Below, piece by piece: positions 36,525 to 43,805 of a stretch of 64,000 nt of DNA. The notes under the pieces were generated by a model. It ran no database searches. It saw only the letters and a program-made list of their open reading frames with translations, and had not been told where the DNA came from. Within the stretch, counting starts at the first letter, position 1. Each line of letters begins with the position of its first letter. The stretch is from Pedobacter sp. ok626. Its GTDB lineage: Bacteria > Bacteroidota > Bacteroidia > Sphingobacteriales > Sphingobacteriaceae. The stretch covers positions 53,503-117,502 of the forward strand of contig NZ_FNEX01000007.1 of assembly GCF_900100435.1 (NCBI RefSeq), read 5' to 3'. The position numbers and the translations under genes were made by a program.

Positions 36525-37664
36525 ATGTCCGGAATTTACATCCACATCCCCTTCTGCAAAAAAGCCTGCACCTATTGCGATTTTCATTTTAGCACCTCGT
36601 TAAAGTACGTTGATGAAATGACGGATGCAATTTGTGCTGAGATCATTAAAAAAAAGGATAGGATAACCGATCAGGTGGGCAGCATCTATTTTGGTGGTGG
36701 AACTCCTTCCGTACTGCCAACAAAAGGATTTGAGAAAATATTCAATACCCTAACCCAACATTTCTCGATCTCATCGAATGCTGAAATTACTATTGAAGCA
36801 AATCCAGATGATCTGAATGCAAAGAAGATAGCGGAACTCAGGCAACTACCTGTAAATCGCTTCAGCATAGGTATACAGTCTTTTTTTGAGGAAGATCTAA
36901 TCTGGATGAACAGGGCACATACTGCAAATGAAGCCGAGGATTGTATCAAACGCAGTCAGGATGCCGGATTTGAAAACCTGAGCATCGACCTGATCTACGG
37001 CTATCCATTATTAACAGACAGTAAATGGCTTAGCAATATCAACAAAGCCATTGAGTTTCAAACACCTCATATCTCAGCCTATTCTCTTACTGTTGAGCCC
37101 AGGACCGCCCTAGCCAGCGCAATTAAGAGAGGGCAACAACCACCAATAAATGACGAGCAAAGTGCAGCCCAGTTTATCACTTTAATAGAAAAACTAAAAG
37201 AAGGTGGCTTTGAACAATATGAGATTTCTAATTTCAGTCAGCCTGGGAAATATGCCGTTCACAATACCAATTACTGGCGTGGCATACCATATCTAGGCAT
37301 TGGTCCATCGGCCCATGGTTTTGATGGTCAAACCAGATATCTGAATGTGGCGAACAATGCACAATACCTGCAACATTTGGAAAAAGGAGAATTGGCAGAA
37401 ACTATTGAAGAACTTGACCTATACGATAGGTTTAACGAGTACATCATGACTTCCTTGCGTACGATGTGGGGAACTGATTTAAATAAAATCGCTGCAGACT
37501 TTGGGAAATTATTTTTAGCAGACACCCTAAAAGCGATTAAGCCTTTTATAGAGCGTACCTGGCTGACACAACAGGATAATCATTTGATTCTGACACAGGA
37601 AGGTAAATTATTTGCAGATTACATCGCTTCTGAATTATTTTTGATTCAGGATGACCATCTTTAA
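36525..37664 (+). CDS. hemW: Radical SAM haem chaperone HemW
   Basis: 379 residues. The radical-SAM cluster site is at Cys11, Cys15 and Cys18 (PFCKKACTYCDFHFS), with the aromatic residue after the last cysteine as in HemN/HemW proteins. IYFGGGTPSVL binds SAM; NRFSIGIQSF and DLIYGYPLLTD are HemN-family blocks; the C-terminal HemN_C part runs from about 310. Length matches HemW (about 380) rather than the coproporphyrinogen dehydrogenase HemN (about 450), and it lacks the N-terminal HemN extension. HemW delivers haem to respiratory proteins. It is 17 bp ahead of an SDR gene on the same strand. Confidence 0.92.
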   Translation: MSGIYIHIPFCKKACTYCDFHFSTSLKYVDEMTDAICAEIIKKKDRITDQVGSIYFGGGTPSVLPTKGFEKIFNTLTQHFSISSNAEITIEANPDDLNAKKIAELRQLPVNRFSIGIQSFFEEDLIWMNRAHTANEAEDCIKRSQDAGFENLSIDLIYGYPLLTDSKWLSNINKAIEFQTPHISAYSLTVEPRTALASAIKRGQQPPINDEQSAAQFITLIEKLKEGGFEQYEISNFSQPGKYAVHNTNYWRGIPYLGIGPSAHGFDGQTRYLNVANNAQYLQHLEKGELAETIEELDLYDRFNEYIMTSLRTMWGTDLNKIAADFGKLFLADTLKAIKPFIERTWLTQQDNHLILTQEGKLFADYIASELFLIQDDHL

Positions 37665-37681
37665 CCATCAATATAATAAAC

Positions 37682-38467
37682 ATGAAGAATAAGGTTATTT
37701 GGATTACCGGTGCATCGTCCGGCATTGGTGAAGCATTAGTATATGCTTACGATAAAGCAGGTGCTAAACTTATCTTATCATCTCGCAATAGGGATGAACT
37801 TTATAGAGTTAAAAGCAACTGTAAAAGTCCTGTTAACATCCATGTACTACCATTAGATCTTGAAAACACAGCAGCTCTAACAGATAAAGCTGAAGAAGCG
37901 CTTCGCATTTATGGTCATGTAGATATACTCATCAATAGTGGCGGCATCAGTCAACGCAGCCTTGCCTTAGAAACAACCCTGCAAACAGAGCAGCGTCTGA
38001 TGAATATTAATTTTTGGGGAACAGTTGCACTTACTAAAGCTGTATTGCCAAATATGATTGCTAAAGGTGGTGGAAAAATTGTTTGTATAAGCAGTCTGGT
38101 AGGTAAATTTGGCACGCGCTTTCGTTCTTCTTATTCGGCATCAAAACATGCTTTACATGGCTATTTTGATTCTTTACGCTCGGAAGTATTTGATAAAAAC
38201 ATCCAGATCACCCTCATTTGCCCGGGTTTTGTTAAAACCAATGTAACGCTAAATGCGTTAACAGCTACGGGAGCTCCTTATGGTATAAATGATCATGGCG
38301 TTGAAACCGGAATCACCCCAGAAGAGTGCGCGAAACAAATCATAAAAGCCGTCAATACTAATAAAGAAGAGGTATACATTGGTGGCAAAGAAGTGAAGGC
38401 CATTCTATTTAAACGCTTCTTCCCTTTACGTTTCTCTAAATATTTAAAAACTGCTAAAGTAACTTAA
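37682..38467 (+). CDS. Short-chain dehydrogenase/reductase (SDR)
   Basis: 261 residues, cytoplasmic. The NAD(P)-binding glycine motif TGASSGIG is at residues 9-16; the NSGG segment replaces the common NNAG; the catalytic pair is Tyr151 and Lys155 in YSASKHAL with the partner Ser in ISSLVG. Typical of classical SDRs of the DltE/YqjQ type (SDR family oxidoreductase). The substrate is unknown. It probably shares a transcript with hemW (17-bp gap) and ends in a terminator that begins inside the stop codon. Confidence 0.92.
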   Translation: MKNKVIWITGASSGIGEALVYAYDKAGAKLILSSRNRDELYRVKSNCKSPVNIHVLPLDLENTAALTDKAEEALRIYGHVDILINSGGISQRSLALETTLQTEQRLMNINFWGTVALTKAVLPNMIAKGGGKIVCISSLVGKFGTRFRSSYSASKHALHGYFDSLRSEVFDKNIQITLICPGFVKTNVTLNALTATGAPYGINDHGVETGITPEECAKQIIKAVNTNKEEVYIGGKEVKAILFKRFFPLRFSKYLKTAKVT

Positions 38468-38492
38468 CGCAAACGTTTGTGTTATTTTTTTT
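38466..38492 (+). terminator. Intrinsic terminator of the hemW-SDR unit
   Basis: AACGCAAA and TTTGTGTT (38466-38473 and 38476-38483) pair with one G-U; T8 follows at 38485-38492. The stem starts inside the SDR stop codon. Confidence 0.7.
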
Positions 38493-38496
38493 AATA

Positions 38497-39621
38497 TTAG
38501 TTGACAACACACCTAAAGCCGGTATTTTCTAGTCCTGTATCAACTGAAGACTTCATTTTAGAGCTTACTCTGTAGCCTTTGCAGTAAGATGAATGGCACA
38601 TGAAAGATCCACCTCTGATGATCTTTTTAGGAATGGTAGGCTCATCAGGATCAAAGCTTTCTGCAGGTCCTTTAGGATTGCTCTGTTTACCTTTCTGAGT
38701 TTTATAATAATCAGGTGTATACCAATCGGCAGTCCATTCCCACACATTGCCAGACATATCATACAATCCGTATCTATTTGCAGCGAATGACTTTACTGGA
38801 GCTACACTTGCAAATCCATCTGTTTTCAAATCTGTATAAGGGAATTCACCTTGCCAGGTATTTGCTTTGATCTTACCTGTAGCTAAATCTTCGTCACCCC
38901 AAGGATACTTCTTGCTTTTAAGTCCACCGCGGGCTGCATATTCCCATTCAGCTTCCGTAGGCAGACGCTTACCGGCCCATTTTGCGTAAGCCGCGGCATC
39001 TGTCCAGGACACTTGGGTAACAGGGTAATTATCTTTACCAATAATATCGCTTTTAGGACCTTGTGGATGCTTCCAGCTAGCGCCTTCAGTCCAACTCCAC
39101 CATTGCGATACATCGTTAATATTTATACGTTTAACGGGCTTCTTAAATGTCAAGGAAGCTGGTTGCAGCAAAGCATCAGCTGGTTTAGGTGTTCCCGGTG
39201 GCAGCTGCTTTTTCAATTCCTCCCAATCTGGCTTCCGCTCCGCTTGAGTTACATAGCCCGTAGCTTTTACAAAACGTGCAAACTGCGCATTGGTAACTTC
39301 GGTTTCATCGATCCAAAAACCATCCACTTTCACATCATGCGCAGGATATTCATCCGGACGACCTTCAACATCGGCCGCACCCATTGAAAAATCTCCGGTT
39401 GGTATAAACTTCATTCCCTCATGCGAAGCCTTTCCTTTAGTCTCCTTTGAACCCAGGGAATCTATCCCTGTTATGGCTCCAAATCTTTTAGGTAGCTTCG
39501 CATCACAGCAGCTTAAATCTTTCTTCTCAGTAGTCGCAGCAGACTGCGCATTCGTATTATTTTTTTGCTTACAGGAAACAATAGAAAGCACTGCAAACAA
39601 GGATAAAATAGCTATTCTCAC
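38497..39621 (-). CDS. Exported lipoprotein of the formylglycine-generating enzyme (SUMF1/FGE) family with both catalytic cysteines
   Basis: 374 residues from a GTG start, with a lipobox (LSIVSC). The FGE-sulfatase domain covers about 68-373: FIPTGDFSMGA, DEYPAHDVKVDGFWIDETEVTNAQFARFV, GKRLPTEAEWEYAARGG, YDMSGNVWEWTADWY. The C-terminal signature RGGSFMCHSSYC keeps Cys342 and Cys347, matching the copper-binding catalytic pair of true FGE (human Cys336 and Cys341), unlike the many structural SUMF1-like proteins such as GldJ and GldK. It could therefore oxidise a cysteine to formylglycine, but outside the cytoplasm. It is the last gene of a DUF1800-DUF1501-FGE operon. No sulfatase is in the window, so the target is unknown. 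Confidence 0.88.
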   Translation of the reverse strand: MRIAILSLFAVLSIVSCKQKNNTNAQSAATTEKKDLSCCDAKLPKRFGAITGIDSLGSKETKGKASHEGMKFIPTGDFSMGAADVEGRPDEYPAHDVKVDGFWIDETEVTNAQFARFVKATGYVTQAERKPDWEELKKQLPPGTPKPADALLQPASLTFKKPVKRININDVSQWWSWTEGASWKHPQGPKSDIIGKDNYPVTQVSWTDAAAYAKWAGKRLPTEAEWEYAARGGLKSKKYPWGDEDLATGKIKANTWQGEFPYTDLKTDGFASVAPVKSFAANRYGLYDMSGNVWEWTADWYTPDYYKTQKGKQSNPKGPAESFDPDEPTIPKKIIRGGSFMCHSSYCKGYRVSSKMKSSVDTGLENTGFRCVVN

Positions 39622-39661
39622 CGCGCTAAATTAATGATAAAAAGGACAGTACAAAAATCTG

Positions 39662-40927
39662 CTACCTCATTACACCGATTTTGTTACCTTCCCAGTCAGG
39701 AAACAGTACTTTATCGTTATTGATATTCAAATGCTTATCAGCGACCTCACTAAACACACTTCTAAAATCAGTAGTCACAGCAAGATCTCTACCATCTTCA
39801 AGATTCTCGATAGCCAGTGGATTTACAAGACCATGCACCAATCCACCATTAACGCCATTGCCCAAAATAAAGTTACAAGATGCCCTTCCGTGATCCGTTC
39901 CACCAGTACCATTTTGCTTTACAGTCCTACCAAATTCAGTCATTGTCATTACTGTTAGATCATCCTGATAAGTTCCCATATCTGTCCAAAAGGCCATCAT
40001 ACTTTGACTCAAATCATTTACATTTCTGGCAAAAATCCCGGTGTCAGCACCTTGGTTAAAGTGAGTATCCCAGCCTCCAGATTCAGCAAAGGCAACTTCC
40101 ATTCCAACATCCATTTTTATTAACTGAGCGATCTGTTTCAACGAATTGCCCAGCGCCGAATTAGGATATACAGCATTATTTGATGGTTTATAGTTTTTTG
40201 TATCTACTTTCTGGAGCATTTTCATGGCATCAAAGCTTTCCTTTCCAGTTTCTTTTAACAAGCCAGATGAAGTGGTGTCATACAAATCTTCAAAGCTTTT
40301 TGCGGCCATGTTTGCACCTTTAACATTACCCCTTAACTGGATGTTAAAATCCTGCAGGTTGCTAATCGCTACTGCGGGGTTATCACCGTAAAAGGATCTT
40401 GGCAAAGATGAAGTTAAGCTAACACCCTGAAATGGGGTAGCTGCTTCATGCCCCAGTAAACCAACTGCACGGTTTAGCCAACCGCTATCTGTTCCTTTTC
40501 TAAAGGGAGTACCGGATTCCATATAATCCTGCGCATCGAAATGCGAGCGGGTATTATTTGGTGAACCTATACCATGTACGATTGCCATTCTCTTTTCCCT
40601 AAACATGCTTTCGAAAGCCGCCATTGAAGGATGCAGCCCAAAACGACCATCCAGATCTATTAAAGGCGTTGTTTTACCACCCTTAGCAGCGCTCATAAAC
40701 AAGGTTGGCCGCGCAGCCTTTAAGTAATTATCAGTGAATGGGGTTACGGCCATTAAGCCATCCATTGCCCCGCGCTGAAAAATACACACCATTATCTTTT
40801 TCCTTTTAAACAAGCCCGGAGCTTTTGTTCCAGCAACAGCTTCGGCTAAAAAGCCAGGAATACCACCCATTCCGATGCCAAATAGGGCTAATCCACCTGC
40901 TTTTATAAATCCTCTTCTTGAAGTCAT
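39662..40927 (-). CDS. DUF1501 family protein, Tat-exported
   Basis: 421 residues with a twin-arginine signal (TSRRGFIKAGGLALFG). The DUF1501 domain shows CIFQRGAMDGL, ESGGWDTHFNQG and MTEFGRTVKQNGTGGTDHG, the conserved Asp/His pattern of this alkaline-phosphatase/sulfatase-like superfamily. No C/S-x-P-x-R formylglycine motif is present. Biochemical function is unknown. It follows the DUF1800 gene by 17 bp and precedes the FGE gene by 40 bp; DUF1800-DUF1501 pairs are common in Bacteroidota and Planctomycetota and presumably work together in the periplasm. Confidence 0.92.
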   Translation of the reverse strand: MTSRRGFIKAGGLALFGIGMGGIPGFLAEAVAGTKAPGLFKRKKIMVCIFQRGAMDGLMAVTPFTDNYLKAARPTLFMSAAKGGKTTPLIDLDGRFGLHPSMAAFESMFREKRMAIVHGIGSPNNTRSHFDAQDYMESGTPFRKGTDSGWLNRAVGLLGHEAATPFQGVSLTSSLPRSFYGDNPAVAISNLQDFNIQLRGNVKGANMAAKSFEDLYDTTSSGLLKETGKESFDAMKMLQKVDTKNYKPSNNAVYPNSALGNSLKQIAQLIKMDVGMEVAFAESGGWDTHFNQGADTGIFARNVNDLSQSMMAFWTDMGTYQDDLTVMTMTEFGRTVKQNGTGGTDHGRASCNFILGNGVNGGLVHGLVNPLAIENLEDGRDLAVTTDFRSVFSEVADKHLNINNDKVLFPDWEGNKIGVMR

Positions 40928-40944
40928 GATTATATCTTTAAGGT

Positions 40945-42933
40945 TTATTTACGTTGAAATTCTGGAGAGCCTATAATTACGCCGACTACTTGAGCCAACA
41001 TGGTATTGTTACCAGTAGCGTAGGCAATTTTATTTGCTTTTTTGCCGTAGCCTTTGTTGGCAACCTTTGCTTCCTTTTTATCGGTTTGATCCATGCTTTG
41101 CATATCAGTACTAGCCATCGTATCCATAGTTGGAGGTGGCGAAGCTTTTGCGGCTGCAGTTTCTATCTTATTGACCAAATCCGGATCATTTAACATCGGT
41201 TTTAACCGTTTAACCGTTTCCTGTACATCACGTTCGGGCATAATCAGCTTACAATAAATCAGTAATGCTGCATCTGCACTTTCCGGCTCATGATTGTTGT
41301 TTAGCGAAGCCAGATTTATCTTAACTCCGGGAATCCTTTGCGTAGCTAAAGCCAGTCCAAAATTCATCCTATTTAACAAGGAGCCTGTATTGATCCAGTA
41401 TTGTCCCTTATCCGGAAAACCAGTAGGTGCTTGATAAAAATACATCTTTTGACCCATTTTATTGATCCAGGTATATAGCTGATAAGGTTGTGTAATCTCC
41501 GCATTTAAGCTCCGTACTGCACTTATGGCTAACTCAAAAGGAGATTTTGTTTTCTCCCTTAAGGATTCTTTACTCCAAAATTCTGGGGAAGAAACCATAG
41601 TAATCATTACATCTTTAATATCACCATCCGTTTTAAGGAAGGTTTTAGCCATCTTATCTACCAACGAAGGGGCTGGATTATCACTAACAAACCTTGTAGC
41701 GATCTTTTTGGAAATGAATTTTGCAGTTGACGGATGATGCGCCAGCATGGTAAGTAGCTCCACTCCTTCGTCATATCCATGATTTGCAGGAAAACGTTTA
41801 CCTAATACCATTTTCTCACCATTATCGTGTCGCGTTGGCATAAACAAAAAGTCGCCATCACGTACAAAACCACGTTTCTCTAACGTACTGGCATCCAATT
41901 TATCTAAAATATTTCTGCCTGCAGAGCCATAGCCATTATCACCCATAGGCGCAATACCCCAGCCCGTTAACACTCTAGCAGCTTGAGTAACATCACTTTG
42001 AGTATATCCTCCGTCTACACCCAAAGTATGTAATTCCATCACCTCACGGGCATAATTTTCATTCAATCCACCTTGTTTCTTTTTCTGCTGTTGCTTTTTA
42101 TTCACCGCCGGATTTGCGAATGGCCGACCATTTGGGCGCCGATTTACTTTTTTAACACCTCCCATTTCCATCATCATACTGCCGTCATTATTGGCTACAG
42201 GATTTCCGCTACTTGAAAAGTTATCCAAATACGTCAACATAGCTGGAGACTTTGCCGTAGCCAGCAACAAGGTTTGAAACTTACCGGTAACATTAGGCCT
42301 GATCACATCCCGTTCATAAGCAGGAATAAATGATGCACTTTGATTTTTTGTTAGAGAAACATTGAAATGGTTAAACCAGAAATCGGTTAGTAATTCATGT
42401 AATTGGTTATTGGTATATGTCGCTCTAAGTATTTTTTGATTGAAAAACTGGCGGAAAAGTTCTTGTTGAGGCTTATAACCTTTCGACTCCATAAAAGCTT
42501 TTACTTTTGCTCTATATTCTTTTCCATCGGATTTATTGACAGAATCTTTATTGATTACCCCTTCCTTAACGGCCATTCGTACTGCTAAGCCATTACGAGG
42601 ATATTTATTCTCGACCTCTGTATTACTCAAATTGATATCTTCATACTGACTTAAAGATTTATTTAAAGCTTCGTCATCAATCTTTCCATCCAGCTGTTTC
42701 AGAAACCACTTTTCCAGCCCCATCTTGACTACCTCATCAATATCTTCGGGTTTTGCCCCATAGGTAAACCTGCTTAAAAGATGTGCTGCAGCCTGTCGCT
42801 CGTCCAAGCCAGCTTGTTTATAAGGGAATGCAAATTTTACCGCAGCTAATTCTTCCTTCTGGAAGGCCGAACACAATACAGTAATAAAAAGTACGGCTAC
42901 AAATGAATAGATAACTTTTGCTGGTGTTTTCAT
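40945..42933 (-). CDS. DUF1800 family protein
   Basis: 662 residues with an N-terminal signal/anchor (VIYSFVAVLFITVLCSAF). Family features: AAAHLLSRFTYGAKPEDID at the start of the domain, LTDFWFNHFNVSL, NYAREVMELHTLGVDGGYTQ, and HPSTAKFISKKIATRFV. Two low-complexity stretches are inserted: an Asn/Lys/Gln-rich one at about 273-293 (NKKQQQKKKQGG) and a Met/Asp-rich tail at about 605-630. Function is unknown. First gene of the operon that continues with DUF1501 and FGE; divergent from the fasciclin gene with a 230-bp shared promoter region. Confidence 0.92.
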   Translation of the reverse strand: MKTPAKVIYSFVAVLFITVLCSAFQKEELAAVKFAFPYKQAGLDERQAAAHLLSRFTYGAKPEDIDEVVKMGLEKWFLKQLDGKIDDEALNKSLSQYEDINLSNTEVENKYPRNGLAVRMAVKEGVINKDSVNKSDGKEYRAKVKAFMESKGYKPQQELFRQFFNQKILRATYTNNQLHELLTDFWFNHFNVSLTKNQSASFIPAYERDVIRPNVTGKFQTLLLATAKSPAMLTYLDNFSSSGNPVANNDGSMMMEMGGVKKVNRRPNGRPFANPAVNKKQQQKKKQGGLNENYAREVMELHTLGVDGGYTQSDVTQAARVLTGWGIAPMGDNGYGSAGRNILDKLDASTLEKRGFVRDGDFLFMPTRHDNGEKMVLGKRFPANHGYDEGVELLTMLAHHPSTAKFISKKIATRFVSDNPAPSLVDKMAKTFLKTDGDIKDVMITMVSSPEFWSKESLREKTKSPFELAISAVRSLNAEITQPYQLYTWINKMGQKMYFYQAPTGFPDKGQYWINTGSLLNRMNFGLALATQRIPGVKINLASLNNNHEPESADAALLIYCKLIMPERDVQETVKRLKPMLNDPDLVNKIETAAAKASPPPTMDTMASTDMQSMDQTDKKEAKVANKGYGKKANKIAYATGNNTMLAQVVGVIIGSPEFQRK

Positions 42934-43164
42934 ACTAAGTTACAATTTGATTATAATGCTATGACAATAGAAATCCAATAAGGATTAACCCAGTCTAAAA
43001 AAAATATTACTATCCTAAAAGTACAAAAAAATGGGCTACGATCCTCGCATTTAATTACATACCAACAATCCCCATGTTTTAATTCAGAAAAAGGACCGCA
43101 AAATCGTTTAGGTAAAATCCATCTTAAAACTTTCCACGTATCTGACTTTATAAAAACAGAAACT

Positions 43165-43716
43165 ATGAAACGAATATTTCTTTCCGCAATTGCCTTAGTA
43201 GCTTTGGCATGCACAACACAAGTTTACGCTCAAAAAAATCCGATGGTTGGTGGAGCGGCCATGTATGCTACTAAAGACATTGTAGACAATGCGGTAAACT
43301 CTAAAGACCATACCACATTAGTCGCTGCAGTAAAGGCTGCCGGACTAGTTGAAACTTTAAAATCGGCCGGACCATTCACAGTTTTTGCACCAACAAATGA
43401 AGCATTTGATAAACTACCTGCCGGAACTGTCGCGACCCTACTAAAACCTGAAAACAAAGCAACGCTAACAAAAATATTAACTTACCATGTAGTGCCGGGA
43501 AAATGGACTGCTGCTGAAATTGAAAAAGCGATCAAAAAAGGCAAAGGTAAAGCAGAATTAAAAACCGCCAGCGGAGGTAAACTTTGGGCCTGGATGGAAG
43601 GTAAAAAGTTAATGATTAAGGACGAAAAAGGCGGTAGCGCAACCGTTACCATTGCCAACGTAATGCAGAAAAATGGTGTAATACATGTAGTAGATACAGT
43701 ATTGATGCCTAAATAA
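43165..43716 (+). CDS. Secreted fasciclin (FAS1) domain protein
   Basis: 183 residues: signal peptide (cleavage near TTQVYA|Q) and one FAS1 domain at about 35-183. The H1 box is FTVFAPTNEAFDKLP, the central helix text is LTKILTYHVVPGKW, and the H2 box is GVIHVVDTVLMPK. FAS1 proteins are exported adhesion or matrix proteins; no enzyme function is expected. Monocistronic, with a strong GC-rich terminator right behind it. Confidence 0.94.
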   Translation: MKRIFLSAIALVALACTTQVYAQKNPMVGGAAMYATKDIVDNAVNSKDHTTLVAAVKAAGLVETLKSAGPFTVFAPTNEAFDKLPAGTVATLLKPENKATLTKILTYHVVPGKWTAAEIEKAIKKGKGKAELKTASGGKLWAWMEGKKLMIKDEKGGSATVTIANVMQKNGVIHVVDTVLMPK

Positions 43717-43738
43717 GAAGCTGAGGGGGATTTGTGAA

Positions 43739-43773
43739 GGCCGGCCCTGGGGAGGTGCCGGCCATTTTTATTT
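43739..43773 (+). terminator. Intrinsic terminator of the fasciclin gene
   Basis: GGCCGGC (43739-43745) and GCCGGCC (43757-43763) form a perfect 7-bp GC stem with an 11-nt loop, followed by ATTTTTATTT. Confidence 0.92.
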
Positions 43774-43805
43774 GAGTATTTTTAAGAATAGTGTGTCTGC
43801 TAAGC

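Noticed and set aside
36360..36587. A 75-codon minus-strand frame spanning the hemW start
   Set aside because: It overlaps the cysteine-cluster codons of hemW in antisense and has no signal for translation.
39013..39634. Two overlapping plus-strand frames of 114-124 codons opposite the FGE gene
   Set aside because: The minus strand encodes a complete FGE domain with catalytic residues; the plus frames have no start signals or family features.
39662..40927. DUF1501 protein as direct substrate of the neighbouring FGE
   Set aside because: I scanned the protein for C/S-x-P-x-R and found none; SGTPFRKG has the wrong spacing.
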